Positions 25,541-32,846 are shown, counted from the first letter of the stretch. The stretch is DNA of 64,000 nt from Ruminococcus sp. (GCA_013911065.1 JACERV010000016.1:1-64000); one strand, 5' to 3'. A program made the numbers and translations. The notes: generated by a model not told the origin, from the letters alone.

Positions 25541-26182
25541 TTAGAATCTATAATTTAGTTCCAAAGTTCCGTGTAACAACGGCTCTTTCGTGATATTGTC
25601 CGGCAAACACACTACATTCCTTGTTTTGGCTTTTATGGCCTCTTGGATTTCTGCATCCCAGGTTTTCTTTATGCCCGCAATTGCATCCTTTATTTTCTCG
25701 GCATCATTAATAAGTGCCAAGGATTCCGCAAAAGCGATTGGAAGATTCTGTTTCTGCAAATCCACCCTCACGGTTACAAGAAGTTTTACTCTCTCAAATT
25801 TAGCCTTTTCAGCTTCAAACTCTTGCCGTTCTTTCTTTCGCTTATACTCTTCCCTTTCGTCCTCAGACATTTTGGAAAGCTTTTCAGCCTCAGAAAGCTT
25901 ATTATCTGTAAGTGCCCGCCATTCCTGTTGCTTTTTCGTTACTGCTGTCTTTATGGCTTTCTGCACCCGGCGGTCAAACTCCGCTTGATTGCCATCACCT
26001 TTTAAAAATTCTTCAAAGGTCAGAGGTTCCTTCTCCTCCTTATCATCTGAGCTGTGTCTGCCCCTCGCTGTTCCGTCACCATTACTCCCTTGAGCCCCAG
26101 TGCCGTCTCCGCCCTCTGCAAATAGCTGCAGATTATAGGGACTCTTTGTTACTCTCATTGCTAAGTATGTTTTGTTTCTCAT
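25541..26182 (-). CDS. Capsid scaffold-like protein (DUF4355 type) with atypical C terminus
   Basis: A 213-residue protein resembling phage scaffold proteins: NLQLFAE near the N terminus (17-23), a Gly/Ser linker, then a long charged coiled coil (EEKEPLTFEEFLKGDGNQAEF, KMSEDEREEYKRKKERQEFE) and SLALINDAEKIKDAI. No capsid or portal gene accompanies it. Its last 25 residues (RNVVCLPDNITKEPLL to LNYRF) do not look like the usual scaffold ending. It may mark a deletion junction where head genes were lost. The start chosen is the ATG at 26182 after GGAAAGG. Confidence 0.65.
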   Translation of the reverse strand: MRNKTYLAMRVTKSPYNLQLFAEGGDGTGAQGSNGDGTARGRHSSDDKEEKEPLTFEEFLKGDGNQAEFDRRVQKAIKTAVTKKQQEWRALTDNKLSEAEKLSKMSEDEREEYKRKKERQEFEAEKAKFERVKLLVTVRVDLQKQNLPIAFAESLALINDAEKIKDAIAGIKKTWDAEIQEAIKAKTRNVVCLPDNITKEPLLHGTLELNYRF

Positions 26183-26261
26183 GATTTTCCTTTCCGCGCC
26201 CACTCCATTCACCGTCGTGCCCAGAGCATTCACTGTAGTTTAATGTCAGTTTCGGACAAAA

Positions 26262-26549
26262 TTATGTAATCCGAACGTAATCCGGATAGGTATCCGCAAT
26301 GCCGCAGACACCAATAAAAAAAGAATCTACCAACAATTTTGCTTTTTCTGATAAATCCTTTGTTTTTAAAATAAATACACCAGAAGCCAGTGTGTACTCT
26401 GGATTGTCCTCTACCAGATTATCCAGAGATGCTGCCAATGTCTGACTCAAGGCTGCCATTCCTGCACACACAATATCTTGTCCTGACAGAGCATATCCCG
26501 CATGACCAAGTACTCTTATCTCATCCTTTAGGACACTTACTTCAATCAA
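26262..26549 (-). CDS. Prp-like cysteine protease (YsxB family), phage copy
   Basis: A 95-residue protein of the family that trims ribosomal protein L27 in Firmicutes. The catalytic pair is visible with normal spacing: His16 in VLGHAGYA and Cys28 in IVCAGMAALSQ. Known Prp enzymes cut after NLQxFA, and phage capsid and scaffold proteins can carry the same tag. Here both the scaffold-like protein and the major tail protein have NLQLFAE. The normal neighbours rplU and rpmA are absent, so this is a phage-block copy. Confidence 0.85.
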   Translation of the reverse strand: MIEVSVLKDEIRVLGHAGYALSGQDIVCAGMAALSQTLAASLDNLVEDNPEYTLASGVFILKTKDLSEKAKLLVDSFFIGVCGIADTYPDYVRIT

Positions 26550-26677
26550 CCTACATCCCTCCTTAACAATCTTTGCTCTGCTGTTTTTATTTTTTGAAAC
26601 ATCACCCGGCTTATTTCTCCTTGCAGTTCTTCTTTCTCTTTCTTTCTCTTCCTGATGTTAGCATAGTATCACAGGTA

Positions 26678-27136
26678 TTACTGACATGAGCTGACATCTT
26701 CTGGTATATCCAAATGTGTCAGCGCACTTCCATGAAACCTATGAATTTGCCGCTCATCGTACCCCATCTGCTGCGCAATCTCCCAAAATTTCAACCCTTT
26801 TATGTATCGGTAAAACATCACATCACGTTCATTTTCATCCTGCAGCTGACCAATTCTCCATGAAATATCCTTATAAGTCTTTACCTGCTCAACACCCTCT
26901 TTGTAAAGTTTTTCCTCCAAAGCATCCAGGTGTGCCATATATCCGGATAAGTCTTTCTGACCATGTGCATGCGGCATCCCGTCAATGTGCATGGATGGAT
27001 TTTCTTTCATTCTGCGAACCTCCTCCAGTTCAGACTTAATACGCTTTATCCTGCGACCATGCCACAGATATCCCCGAAGATACTCTTTTTTCTTGTCATT
27101 CTCATTCGTAACTGAGTTTTCCTCAATCCTTGTCAC
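26678..27136 (-). CDS. Phage late-transcription regulator (DUF1492/sigma-70 region 4-like)
   Basis: A basic protein of about 150 residues. The middle is a coiled coil (ALEEKLYKEGVEQVKTYKD) and the C terminus is a helix-turn-helix, DVMFYRYIKGLKFWEIAQ followed by MGYDERQIHRFHGSAL. This resembles the ArpU/RinA-like regulators that switch on late genes in Gram-positive phages. The start is uncertain: GTG at 27136 lies nine bases after AAGGAG, while ATG at 27142 or 27163 would be worse spaced. It sits upstream of the structural operon. Confidence 0.7.
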   Translation of the reverse strand: MTRIEENSVTNENDKKKEYLRGYLWHGRRIKRIKSELEEVRRMKENPSMHIDGMPHAHGQKDLSGYMAHLDALEEKLYKEGVEQVKTYKDISWRIGQLQDENERDVMFYRYIKGLKFWEIAQQMGYDERQIHRFHGSALTHLDIPEDVSSCQ

Positions 27137-27347
27137 CTGCATCCACTCCTTTTCCAATCTCATATTTCTCGGCCAAATATTCCAGCATATCTTTATGTTC
27201 CATCTGTCCGCCCTGCTGCTGTATCATGACCCCCGCCTCGTACGGCTTCCGCTTGAATACCTTCACTGCTCTCCTGGGGGGTGTTTCATTCTCAAGCCCC
27301 GCATAATGGTCACGGCTGTCCTGTTTAATTTTTTTCCTGGTTCTCAA
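27123..27347 (-). CDS. Small phage protein of unknown function
   Basis: A 74-residue protein, basic in its first half and acidic in its second (MLEYLAEKYEIGKGVDAGD). The start is a TTG at 27347, seven bases after AAGGAG; the longer frame to 27374 has no ribosome binding site. It overlaps the downstream regulator gene by 14 bases, so the two are probably co-translated. I recognise no family. Confidence 0.6.
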   Translation of the reverse strand: MRTRKKIKQDSRDHYAGLENETPPRRAVKVFKRKPYEAGVMIQQQGGQMEHKDMLEYLAEKYEIGKGVDAGDKD

Positions 27348-27445
27348 TGTATCACTCCTTCTAAAATTCAGCAATATTACTACATTGACTCTCGTTTCTA
27401 ATAATGATATACTTCAAATATCGAACAACAGTTTGGTTTTTGTTA

Positions 27446-27652
27446 CTATATATCTTTTTCAAACAGATATGCTATTTCATATTCTGGAAAAAACACCCTT
27501 TTAATTAGTAGAACTTCATCAATAGAAAATCCACACTTTACAGTACCATTAGCCTTATCTGATATAGTGTTAAGTTGACACCCGAGAAGTTCTGCCATCT
27601 GTTTTAAGGTAATCTTTTTTTCTTTCATTGCCTTTAATAGATTGCTGTACAT
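27446..27652 (-). CDS. Small HTH regulator (Cro-like)
   Basis: A 68-residue helix-turn-helix protein (MKEKKITLKQMAELLGCQ, then LNTISDKANGTVKCGFSIDE), the size and position of a phage Cro or antirepressor. It is the first leftward gene, divergent from the repressor at 27856, with palindromic operators between them. It probably sets the switch from silent to expressed state. Confidence 0.8.
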   Translation of the reverse strand: MYSNLLKAMKEKKITLKQMAELLGCQLNTISDKANGTVKCGFSIDEVLLIKRVFFPEYEIAYLFEKDI

Positions 27653-27677
27653 GTAATCCTCCTTTCTTAATGTTTGG

Positions 27678-27794
27678 AAGTTCGAACTTTATATCACGAT
27701 TATATTCGAATATCCATATTCTGTCAAGGCTAAATATACGGAATTACAAATATTTTGTGAATAGAGCTTAAAATTATTTGGTTTTCCGAATATT
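27678..27794. promoter_or_regulatory. Operator cluster of the phage switch
   Basis: Between the divergent regulators lie two palindromes with a TTCGAA core: AAGTTCGAACTT (27678-27689) and ATATTCGAATAT (27702-27713), centres 24 bp apart. Related sites ATACGGAAT (about 27736) and TTCCGAATAT (27784-27793) follow. A further TCGATATTTGA-like site lies near 27411 downstream of the Cro-like gene. They are the likely binding sites of the two HTH proteins. Confidence 0.6.
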
Positions 27795-27795
27795 T

Positions 27796-27827
27796 TTGTT
27801 TACTTTCTTTGATTTATCATATATAAT
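27796..27827 (+). promoter_or_regulatory. Promoter of the repressor gene
   Basis: TTGTTT (27796-27801) and TATATAAT (27820-27827) with 18-20 bases between them. The last operator-like site abuts the -35 box, consistent with autoregulation. Confidence 0.5.
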
Positions 27828-27855
27828 CAAATCATCTTAGAAAGAGGTGTAATAC

Positions 27856-28182
27856 ATGGAAAAGGCAAGAGTACTCAATGAATTAATTAAAAAGCAGGGA
27901 TACAATCCCCGCTCCTTTGCTGAAAAATGCGGACTTCCATATACGACGGTATACACAATACTAAAAAATGGTGCTGGGAAAGCTAATGTTAATAATGTAA
28001 TAGCAATGTGCAGAGCTTTAGGGATTACAGTAGAACAACTGGATGAAATGTCCAAAGGGGCACCAGCAACTCCTTATGAACCGTCCTATGAAGACGTGGA
28101 ACTGTTAATTGCCCGCAATGGAAAGGAATTTTCTACAGAGCAAAAAATGAAATTAATCAAACTTTTGTCCGAAATAGATTAA
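27856..28182 (+). CDS. XRE-family repressor (CI-like)
   Basis: A 108-residue protein with an N-terminal helix-turn-helix (PRSFAEKCGLPYTTVYTILK to MCRALGITVEQLDEM) and a short C-terminal part. It has no S24 self-cleavage domain, so it would be inactivated by the metallopeptidase encoded just after it. It probably keeps the tail operon off. The gene reads away from that operon and follows GAAAGAGGTG. Confidence 0.85.
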   Translation: MEKARVLNELIKKQGYNPRSFAEKCGLPYTTVYTILKNGAGKANVNNVIAMCRALGITVEQLDEMSKGAPATPYEPSYEDVELLIARNGKEFSTEQKMKLIKLLSEID

Positions 28183-28198
28183 GTTAGGACTGATTTAT

Positions 28199-28930
28199 TT
28201 GGATAACGATCAAATACTTGGAGCCACTATCAAGGTTTTTGCAGAATGCAATGTAAAATCATTTCCTATAGATTGCATAGCACTCCTAAAGTACTACGGA
28301 TACAGGATATTTACCTATGATGAACTTTTGAATCGGAATGAAGAGTTGTATGAAATGTGTATGTGCTGTTCAGAAGATGCATTCAGAGATGGTAATTCAA
28401 GGATTATAGCTTACAACGCAAATAACCCCAAAGGGCGTGTACGCTTTTCCCTTATGCATGAACTTGGACACCATGTCATGCAGCATACAGGCGAGTCAGA
28501 GCGTAATGAACAGGAGGCGAATGCTTTTGCAAGTTACATATTAGCCCCACGAATGTCTATCCATTATTCCAAGTGCAGAAGTTTTGAAGATGTATCATAT
28601 ATTTTTGATGTATCATCTGAGGCTGCTGCTTACGCGTTTGATGATTATTGCAGGTGGTACAAGCGTGTCCTGACCTATAAAATGACATATTTAGATAAGG
28701 CTATGTATGGACAGTTCTATAATAAAGATATGGATTGTTTTATATGGAATATAAAACAATGTGATTTCTGCGGTAAAACACTTTATAATTCATATTATGA
28801 TCACTGTGATTTTTGTTGTGTTCCAGAATTTGAACCAAAGCCTTGTTGCCCTTATGATTCGGATATGTCTGTTTTTGATATAGATTTGTTCAAGAGTTGG
28901 GAAAATAAGTGGCTTTACGGTGATTGTTAA
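28199..28930 (+). CDS. ImmA/IrrE-family metallopeptidase with C-terminal zinc ribbon
   Basis: A 243-residue protein with the zinc motif HELGHH (about 88-93) and the downstream Glu (NEQEANAFASYILAP), as in ImmA, which cleaves the ImmR-type repressor of ICEBs1 when DNA is damaged. It starts at a TTG after TTAGGA, 16 bases past the repressor gene. The last 60 residues add CDFCGKTLY...CDFCC and further cysteines, a zinc-ribbon-like tail not usual in ImmA. It could sense damage or redox state. Confidence 0.85.
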   Translation: MDNDQILGATIKVFAECNVKSFPIDCIALLKYYGYRIFTYDELLNRNEELYEMCMCCSEDAFRDGNSRIIAYNANNPKGRVRFSLMHELGHHVMQHTGESERNEQEANAFASYILAPRMSIHYSKCRSFEDVSYIFDVSSEAAAYAFDDYCRWYKRVLTYKMTYLDKAMYGQFYNKDMDCFIWNIKQCDFCGKTLYNSYYDHCDFCCVPEFEPKPCCPYDSDMSVFDIDLFKSWENKWLYGDC

Positions 28931-28985
28931 ATTAATGTAATACCTATTGGTTTTACATATTCATACTATTAAAGAATATCAATTG

Positions 28986-29002
28986 ATTTAAGAGTTTCAT
29001 AA
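28986..29002 (+). repeat. Right 17-bp direct repeat, candidate attachment site
   Basis: Exact copy of 16201-16217 (ATTTAAGAGTTTCATAA). Small RNA copy 1 has a related but unequal AGAATTTCATAA at the matching place in its own leader (about 15934), so the right repeat is probably native sequence. Confidence 0.55.
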
Positions 29003-29065
29003 TAATTTTTCGTTTTCTTTTATACTTCTAACATATTTTGGACACAATTTTCTTTTATACTAGGT

Positions 29066-29215
29066 CTTAGATAGTTGATAAACAACTATCTCCCCCCTCA
29101 TAAAGTAAAGACATCTTGGGGAGACCCAGGATGTCGCACTTTACTCTCATTCCTTTAGATAACTATAAAACAACAGAATCCCCGCGAACCTAAGGTTCTC
29201 GGGGATTCTGCTGTT
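29066..29215 (+). ncRNA. Structured small RNA, copy 2
   Basis: Same architecture as the RNA at 16008: GATAGTTG/CAACTATC (29070-29090), an unpaired CTCCCCCCTCA, TAAAGT...GACATCTTGGG pairing with CCCAGGATGTC...ACTTTA (29101-29143), and a terminator-like stem CAGAATCCCCG/CGGGGATTCTG (29174-29210). Against copy 1 the stem pair TAGG/CCTA changes to TGGG/CCCA, a compensatory A-T to G-C change. A 25-base block from CACTTTACTC (29137-29161) is identical in both. No ORF is present. Confidence 0.7.
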
Positions 29216-29397
29216 TGCAGTATATTTATATTATCTCAATATTATTTTTCATTCTCTTTATCCGGAAATAAATCAGGCCGTAAATGAGTCATATCTGTTG
29301 GATTCTTCTCAACCCGGAGAATCGGATTCGGGCAATAAGGTTACTTATTGTTTATTAAACTTATTTTGCTATTACAGCATTATGAATTTCCTATTAC
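29216..29397. other. Interval between small RNA 2 and the lipase terminator
   Basis: No complete gene. On the minus strand 29242-29340 is an open stretch of 32 codons (including CPNPILRVEKNPTDM) without a start or ribosome binding site, possibly a gene remnant. Confidence 0.3.
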
Positions 29398-29428
29398 ACA
29401 AAAAAGAGAACAGGTCAACCCCTGTTCC
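29398..29428 (-). terminator. Terminator of the lipase/citrate synthase transcript
   Basis: On the minus strand GAACAGG and CCTGTTC form a seven-base stem, followed by TCTTTTTTG. Confidence 0.7.
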
Positions 29429-29466
29429 CAAATCAATCCCTCATATAAAGTGTACTTCAGCTAAGA

Positions 29467-30393
29467 TTATATTTTACTTTCCAGCCATTCGTACAAATCT
29501 TCATACACTTGTTTTCTGTCCGTCTCATTGAGCAGTTCATGCCTGTCACCGGCATATAACCGCAAAGTAACGTCCTGGATGCCTGCTGCCTTATATTTCT
29601 CGTAAATCTTCCTGACTCCCTTGCCAAACCCACCTACCGGGTCCTCAGCTCCTGCAGCAATCAGTATAGGCAAACTCTTTGGTATCATATAGATACTCTC
29701 TTTTTTCTGCATCTGAAGCATACCACCGAACATGTGATAATATGCATTCACTGTAAACATGAAGGAGCAGAGGGGATCTGCCGCATACATATCCAGCATC
29801 TGAGCATCACTGGTTACCCAGTCCGCCCTGGTTCTTGCAGGCTTATATCCTTTATTAAAGCCCCCTATAGCCAGCTTATCAATTAGCTTACTGCGGTAAT
29901 GCCATCCTTTGAAAGCCGCCATAATACGGCACATGCGCTTTGTAAGACGCAGTGCGGCACGTTTTTGGTCTGACACCACACCAATCAGGATAATGCCGCT
30001 CAAACCGTTGCCATACATCTGGATATATTGACGTACAAGTGCAGAACCCATGCTGTGGCCCAGCATAAAATAAGGAACCTTTGGATATTTTTTAGCTGTC
30101 CGCTGGCGAAGTGTATGCATATCTCCTAATATACACGCATTCCCATACTTCTCGTTAAAATATCCATATTCTGTTTTACTTTGTACAGACTTCCCATGCC
30201 CTAAATGGTCATTCCCAACTACATAATACCCCTGCCGGCACAGGAAATCCGCAAATTCATCATAGCGGTTCACATATTCAACCATGCCATGACAAAGCTG
30301 CAAAACAGCTTTTACTTCGCCCTCCGGCTTCCATTCAATTGTATGAATCTCTGTGTTTCCATCCTTCGACGGGAAGTAAAATTCATCTTTCAT
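29467..30393 (-). CDS. Alpha/beta hydrolase (monoacylglycerol lipase-like)
   Basis: A 308-residue serine hydrolase of the lysophospholipase/monoglyceride lipase group, cytosolic (no signal peptide). The catalytic triad is visible: Ser in GHSMGS (about 114), Asp in GAEDPVG (about 250) and His in GDRHELLNE (about 281). The oxyanion region is LCHGMVEY. A lid of helices lies between about 145 and 220. It may act in lipid turnover. It starts eight bases after the citrate synthase stop codon, so the two are probably co-transcribed. Confidence 0.85.
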   Translation of the reverse strand: MKDEFYFPSKDGNTEIHTIEWKPEGEVKAVLQLCHGMVEYVNRYDEFADFLCRQGYYVVGNDHLGHGKSVQSKTEYGYFNEKYGNACILGDMHTLRQRTAKKYPKVPYFMLGHSMGSALVRQYIQMYGNGLSGIILIGVVSDQKRAALRLTKRMCRIMAAFKGWHYRSKLIDKLAIGGFNKGYKPARTRADWVTSDAQMLDMYAADPLCSFMFTVNAYYHMFGGMLQMQKKESIYMIPKSLPILIAAGAEDPVGGFGKGVRKIYEKYKAAGIQDVTLRLYAGDRHELLNETDRKQVYEDLYEWLESKI

Positions 30394-30401
30394 CTCAACA
30401 T

Positions 30402-31781
30402 CTACCTGTCATCTAATTTTATGTAATCACGATAAGGTGCAAGCGGCTTATATGCCGGACGAATAATCTTATCTACATTCTTAAGCTCTTCCAGTCTGTG
30501 CGCGCTCCATCCAACAATACGGGCTGCTGCAAATATCGGAGTGTATAATGCCGGCGGAAGATCCAGCATGCTATACACAAGGCCACTGTAAAAGTCCACA
30601 TTCGCATTGACCCCTTTATACATTCTACGTTTCTCACCGATAATCTCCGGTGCCATATTTTCCACTTTCTCATACAGGGCATATTCTGCTTCATACCCCT
30701 TTTCTGTTGCAAGCTTCTTCACAAACGCCTTGAAAATATCAGCTCTCGGATCCGACATAGAGTAAACTGCATGACCCATTCCATAAATCAGTCCTTTTTG
30801 ATCAAAAGCTTTCTTGTCCAGCAAATCAACCAGGTACTGGCGTATCTGACTGTCATCTTCCCAATTCGTCAGAGTACCCTTCATATCCTCAAACATCTGT
30901 GTTACCTTTATATTGGCACCGCCGTGTTTCGGGCCTTTTAAAGATGCCATAGCTGCCGCTATTGTCGAATAAGTATCTGTACCTGAGGATGTTACAACAT
31001 GAGTTGTAAACGTAGAGTTGTTACCGCCGCCATGATCCATATGGAGTACTAATGCCATATCCAGAATCTGTGCTTCCAGCTTCGTATACTGCCTGTCCTC
31101 ACGAAGCATCATAAGAATGTTCTCTGCCATGGACAGCTCTGGGTAAGGTGCATATATATACAAATCCTCACCTCTTCTATAATTATATGCATGATAACCA
31201 TAAACCATCAGCATGGGGAACTGGCTAATCAGATTTAAAGACTGGCGCAGTACATTCGGAATCGTTGTGTCATCTGCATTTTTATCATAAGAATACAAGT
31301 TCAGGATACATCTGGAAATACTATTCATCATATCCCTGCTTGGTGCTTTCATAATTACATCACGTACAAAATTTGGAGGAAGGGTTCTCCGCTCTGCAAG
31401 TATATCTTGGAATTCCTTTAACTGAGCCGTATTGGGCAGGTTACCAAACAGAAGAAGGTATGCTGTCTCCTCAAATCCCGGATGCCCTGCGTCCAAAAAG
31501 CCTTTTACAAGATCTTTGATATTGTAACCGCGATAGTAGAGGTTTCCCTCGCAGGGAACTTCCTTCCCATCCACAATCTTACTGGCACACACATCAGATA
31601 TATTTGTTAAACCTGCCAGTACACCTTTACCGTTTAAGTCACGCAGGCCTCTTTTCACCTCGTATTTCGTGTAGAGCTCCTTTTCGATTGCATTGTTCTC
31701 CTCACAAATCCGGGCTAACTCTTCAATCCTGGGGGTGTTTTCAAAAAAGATATTATCAATGTCTTTTTTTATTTTTACCAT
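30402..31781 (-). CDS. gltA: Citrate synthase
   Basis: Condenses acetyl-CoA and oxaloacetate to citrate. The 459 residues are longer than the usual 370-430 because of an N-terminal extension of about 40 residues. Active-site regions are LYYRGYNIKDLV, LVLHMDHGGGNNSTF, GTDTYSTIAAAMASLKGPKHGGAN and GMGHAVYSMSDPRA. An aconitase-family gene lies 17 kb away in the window, so the cell can probably run the citrate-to-2-oxoglutarate branch for glutamate. The ATG follows AGGAGAGG. Confidence 0.95.
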   Translation of the reverse strand: MVKIKKDIDNIFFENTPRIEELARICEENNAIEKELYTKYEVKRGLRDLNGKGVLAGLTNISDVCASKIVDGKEVPCEGNLYYRGYNIKDLVKGFLDAGHPGFEETAYLLLFGNLPNTAQLKEFQDILAERRTLPPNFVRDVIMKAPSRDMMNSISRCILNLYSYDKNADDTTIPNVLRQSLNLISQFPMLMVYGYHAYNYRRGEDLYIYAPYPELSMAENILMMLREDRQYTKLEAQILDMALVLHMDHGGGNNSTFTTHVVTSSGTDTYSTIAAAMASLKGPKHGGANIKVTQMFEDMKGTLTNWEDDSQIRQYLVDLLDKKAFDQKGLIYGMGHAVYSMSDPRADIFKAFVKKLATEKGYEAEYALYEKVENMAPEIIGEKRRMYKGVNANVDFYSGLVYSMLDLPPALYTPIFAAARIVGWSAHRLEELKNVDKIIRPAYKPLAPYRDYIKLDDR

Positions 31782-31949
31782 AAAACCTCTCCTTTCCTTT
31801 TATCATTCTATTCTCTTGCCTGACCCAATTATTATACTAAAAAAGCCCCTTTTATACAATGAAATGTCTATAAAATCTTTATGAACTTGCCCAAAATAAA
31901 GATATTTTCCAAAAATTAGGCTGTTTTAGCCTCAATAATATTCTAAAAT

Positions 31950-31996
31950 ATACTTTAGGACGTAACATTTTTACGCTCTGTTACGTCCTAAAGTAT
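31950..31996 (-). terminator. Terminator overlapping the 3' end of rsmA
   Basis: A perfect 17-bp stem (ATACTTTAGGACGTAAC and complement) with a 13-base loop is followed on the minus strand by TATTTTAG. The stop codon of rsmA (31971-31973) is in the loop, so the last codons form one arm. Confidence 0.8.
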
Positions 31997-32846
31997 TGCT
32001 TAACACTGCAAACTCTTCCAATGTTAGTGCTTCTCCCCGTACACTTGCGCCCCTTCCAAGGCTCCCTATGGAAGTTTCTATCTCTTCTTTTGAAAAATCC
32101 AGTTCCGGGGAATTTTTTAATCCATTAGCCAGGGTTTTCCTTCTTTGATTGAACGATGCCCGGATAATTTTAAACATCAGCTTTTCATCATCAACTTGTA
32201 CCGGCGGCTTTTCATACCTTTCCAGACGTATGACTGCGGAACCGACTTTCGGCCTGGGCATAAAACAATTGGGTGGTACATTCGCTACAATATATGGTTT
32301 TGCATAATATTGTACAGCCAGAGAAAGTGCACCGTAATCCTTGCTTCCCGGCCCCACCTGCATCCTCTCTGCCACCTCTTTTTGTACCATAACGGTGATG
32401 CTTTTCAGAGGAACATGATTTTCAAACAGCCCCATGATAATAGGTGTTGTAATGTAATAAGGCAGATTTGCAACAACTTTTATGGGTTTTCCCCCATTCT
32501 CCCGCTCTGCAAGTCCGGCTATATCCACTTTTAGGATATCCTCATTCAACACTGTTACATTTTCATAATCTTCCAGCGTTTCCTCCAGGATAGGAATCAG
32601 CGCCCGGTCAATCTCAACTGCTGTCACCCGGCCTGCCGCCTGAGCCAGATATTGAGTCATTGTTCCAATCCCCGGCCCGATTTCCAATACCATGTCCTCA
32701 CTGGAAATTTCCGCCGAACGGATAATTTTATTCAATACATGTGTATCTATAAGGAAATTCTGTCCAAACTTCTTCTGAAATACAAAATGATACTTCTGCA
32801 GAACCGCTATTGTATTTTGTGGATTTCCTAATGTAGGCTCCTTCAT
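31971..32846 (-). CDS. rsmA: 16S rRNA (adenine(1518)-N6/adenine(1519)-N6)-dimethyltransferase
   Basis: KsgA/RsmA, which dimethylates two adenines near the 3' end of 16S rRNA during 30S maturation. The 291 residues show FQKKFGQNFLID, the SAM motif LEIGPGIGTMTQYLA, the catalytic NLPYYITTPI (NLPY motif, about 128-131) and the C-terminal FMPRPKVGSAVIRL. The ATG follows AAAGGAGGAGC. The ending encodes LGRNRA within the terminator stem. tatD lies 170 bases upstream on the same strand, a common Firmicute order, but no rnmV is between them. Confidence 0.97.
   Translation of the reverse strand: MKEPTLGNPQNTIAVLQKYHFVFQKKFGQNFLIDTHVLNKIIRSAEISSEDMVLEIGPGIGTMTQYLAQAAGRVTAVEIDRALIPILEETLEDYENVTVLNEDILKVDIAGLAERENGGKPIKVVANLPYYITTPIIMGLFENHVPLKSITVMVQKEVAERMQVGPGSKDYGALSLAVQYYAKPYIVANVPPNCFMPRPKVGSAVIRLERYEKPPVQVDDEKLMFKIIRASFNQRRKTLANGLKNSPELDFSKEEIETSIGSLGRGASVRGEALTLEEFAVLSNTLGRNRA

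Larger units (their letters stand above)
16201..29002 (-). mobile_element. Tail-only phage-derived block (candidate F-type tailocin)
   Basis: About 12.8 kb of phage-type genes bounded by 17-bp direct repeats. The leftward operon runs regulators, Prp-like protease, scaffold-like protein, major tail protein, two tail chaperones, tape measure, Dit, Tal, two holin-type proteins and amidase. A repressor and ImmA-like protease are divergent at the right end. Integrase, terminase, portal, capsid, head-tail connectors, replication genes and a contractile sheath are not present. That set matches Listeria monocin-like F-type tail bacteriocins better than a full prophage. Complete ORFs and good ribosome binding sites argue against recent decay. 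Confidence 0.65.

Noticed and set aside
16201-29002. Complete inducible prophage
   Set aside because: No integrase, excisionase, terminase, portal, capsid or replication protein is encoded between the bounds.
16078-29161. 25-base identical block CACTTTACTC... in both small RNAs as the attachment core
   Set aside because: The two RNAs are similar over their whole length, so identity here is explained by paralogy. The 17-mer at 16201 and 28986 is a better candidate because its left copy is outside the RNA.
29242-29340. Small minus-strand gene containing CPNPILRVEKNP
   Set aside because: No start codon with a ribosome binding site and a stop directly upstream; kept only as a possible remnant in the interval note.
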